NCBI GenBank assembly: GCA_003532195.1
Contig: DOFA01000280.1
Span: forward strand, 1-5,859
Direction: 5' to 3'
Source: Clostridiales bacterium
GTDB lineage: Bacteria > Bacillota > Clostridia > Saccharofermentanales > UBA5734
DNA: 5,859 bases
How positions within the stretch are numbered: the first letter of the stretch is position 1; every line of letters starts with the position of its first letter. This document shows positions 5,814 through 5,859 of this stretch, piece after piece. The position numbers and the translations under genes were made by a program. Under the pieces are notes generated by a model that was not told the DNA's origin, did not search any database, and was given only the letters and a program-made list of their open reading frames with translations.

Positions 5814-5819
5814 CCTCCT
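5814..5819 (-). promoter_or_regulatory. thrS: Ribosome binding site of thrS
   Basis: AGGAGG on the minus strand, eight bases before ATG 5805. It fixes the start at 5805 instead of 5826. Only 40 bases of leader beyond it are in the window, too few to tell whether a T-box or other attenuator controls the gene. Confidence 0.85.
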
Positions 5820-5859
5820 GTCGCATCTTTTTCCCAGGCTTTTCGGCGCTTTCTCCCGC

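Noticed and set aside
5806..5859. T-box riboswitch or attenuator in the thrS leader
   Set aside because: Only 54 bases of leader are present; no T-box core sequence or terminator stem with a T run can be seen, so it cannot be supported.

Overview
The window looks like a chromosomal stretch from a moderately GC-rich bacterium, most likely a member of the Bacillota (Clostridia-like). The grounds are strong Shine-Dalgarno sites (GAGGTGAT, AGGAGG), a LacI-type sugar regulator next to an MFS permease, a short SdpI-like membrane protein and a threonyl-tRNA synthetase without a TGS domain. The assignment is an inference and no marker settles it. The thrS end is very GC-rich (47 of 60 bases are G/C at 4081-4140), whereas 2881-2940 holds only 13 of 60, so the middle of the window reads as an accessory patch between ordinary genes.

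Layout from left to right. A minus-strand MFS permease (1-1038) is cut by the window edge after 346 residues. Upstream of it on the same strand is a full-length LacI-family regulator (1131-2162). Its helix-turn-helix is recovered only if translation starts at a CTG codon behind an excellent Shine-Dalgarno site. A sigma-70-type promoter and a LacI-type palindromic operator with a central CpG sit just before it. Regulator and permease probably form a sugar-uptake unit in which the regulator also controls itself; the sugar cannot be read from the sequence.

Next on the minus strand is a single-domain TIR protein (2222-2698) that keeps the conserved glutamate of NAD-cleaving TIR domains. It overlaps the lacI promoter by a few bases. 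Divergent from it is the AT-rich wreck of a DUF234-type ATPase gene (2866-3538, plus strand). This gene lacks its whole N-terminal ATPase domain, begins in a 15-bp tandem repeat and is frameshifted at a run of six A. TIR gene and remnant together look like the residue of a defence or mobile-type locus between housekeeping genes.

The right side holds a 99-residue three-helix membrane protein (3692-3991, plus) facing the complete thrS (4042-5805, minus), with 50 bases between them. No RNA gene, CRISPR array, insertion sequence or attachment site was recognised. No stretch above 300 bases lacks a gene; the largest gaps are 2699-2865 and 3539-3691.
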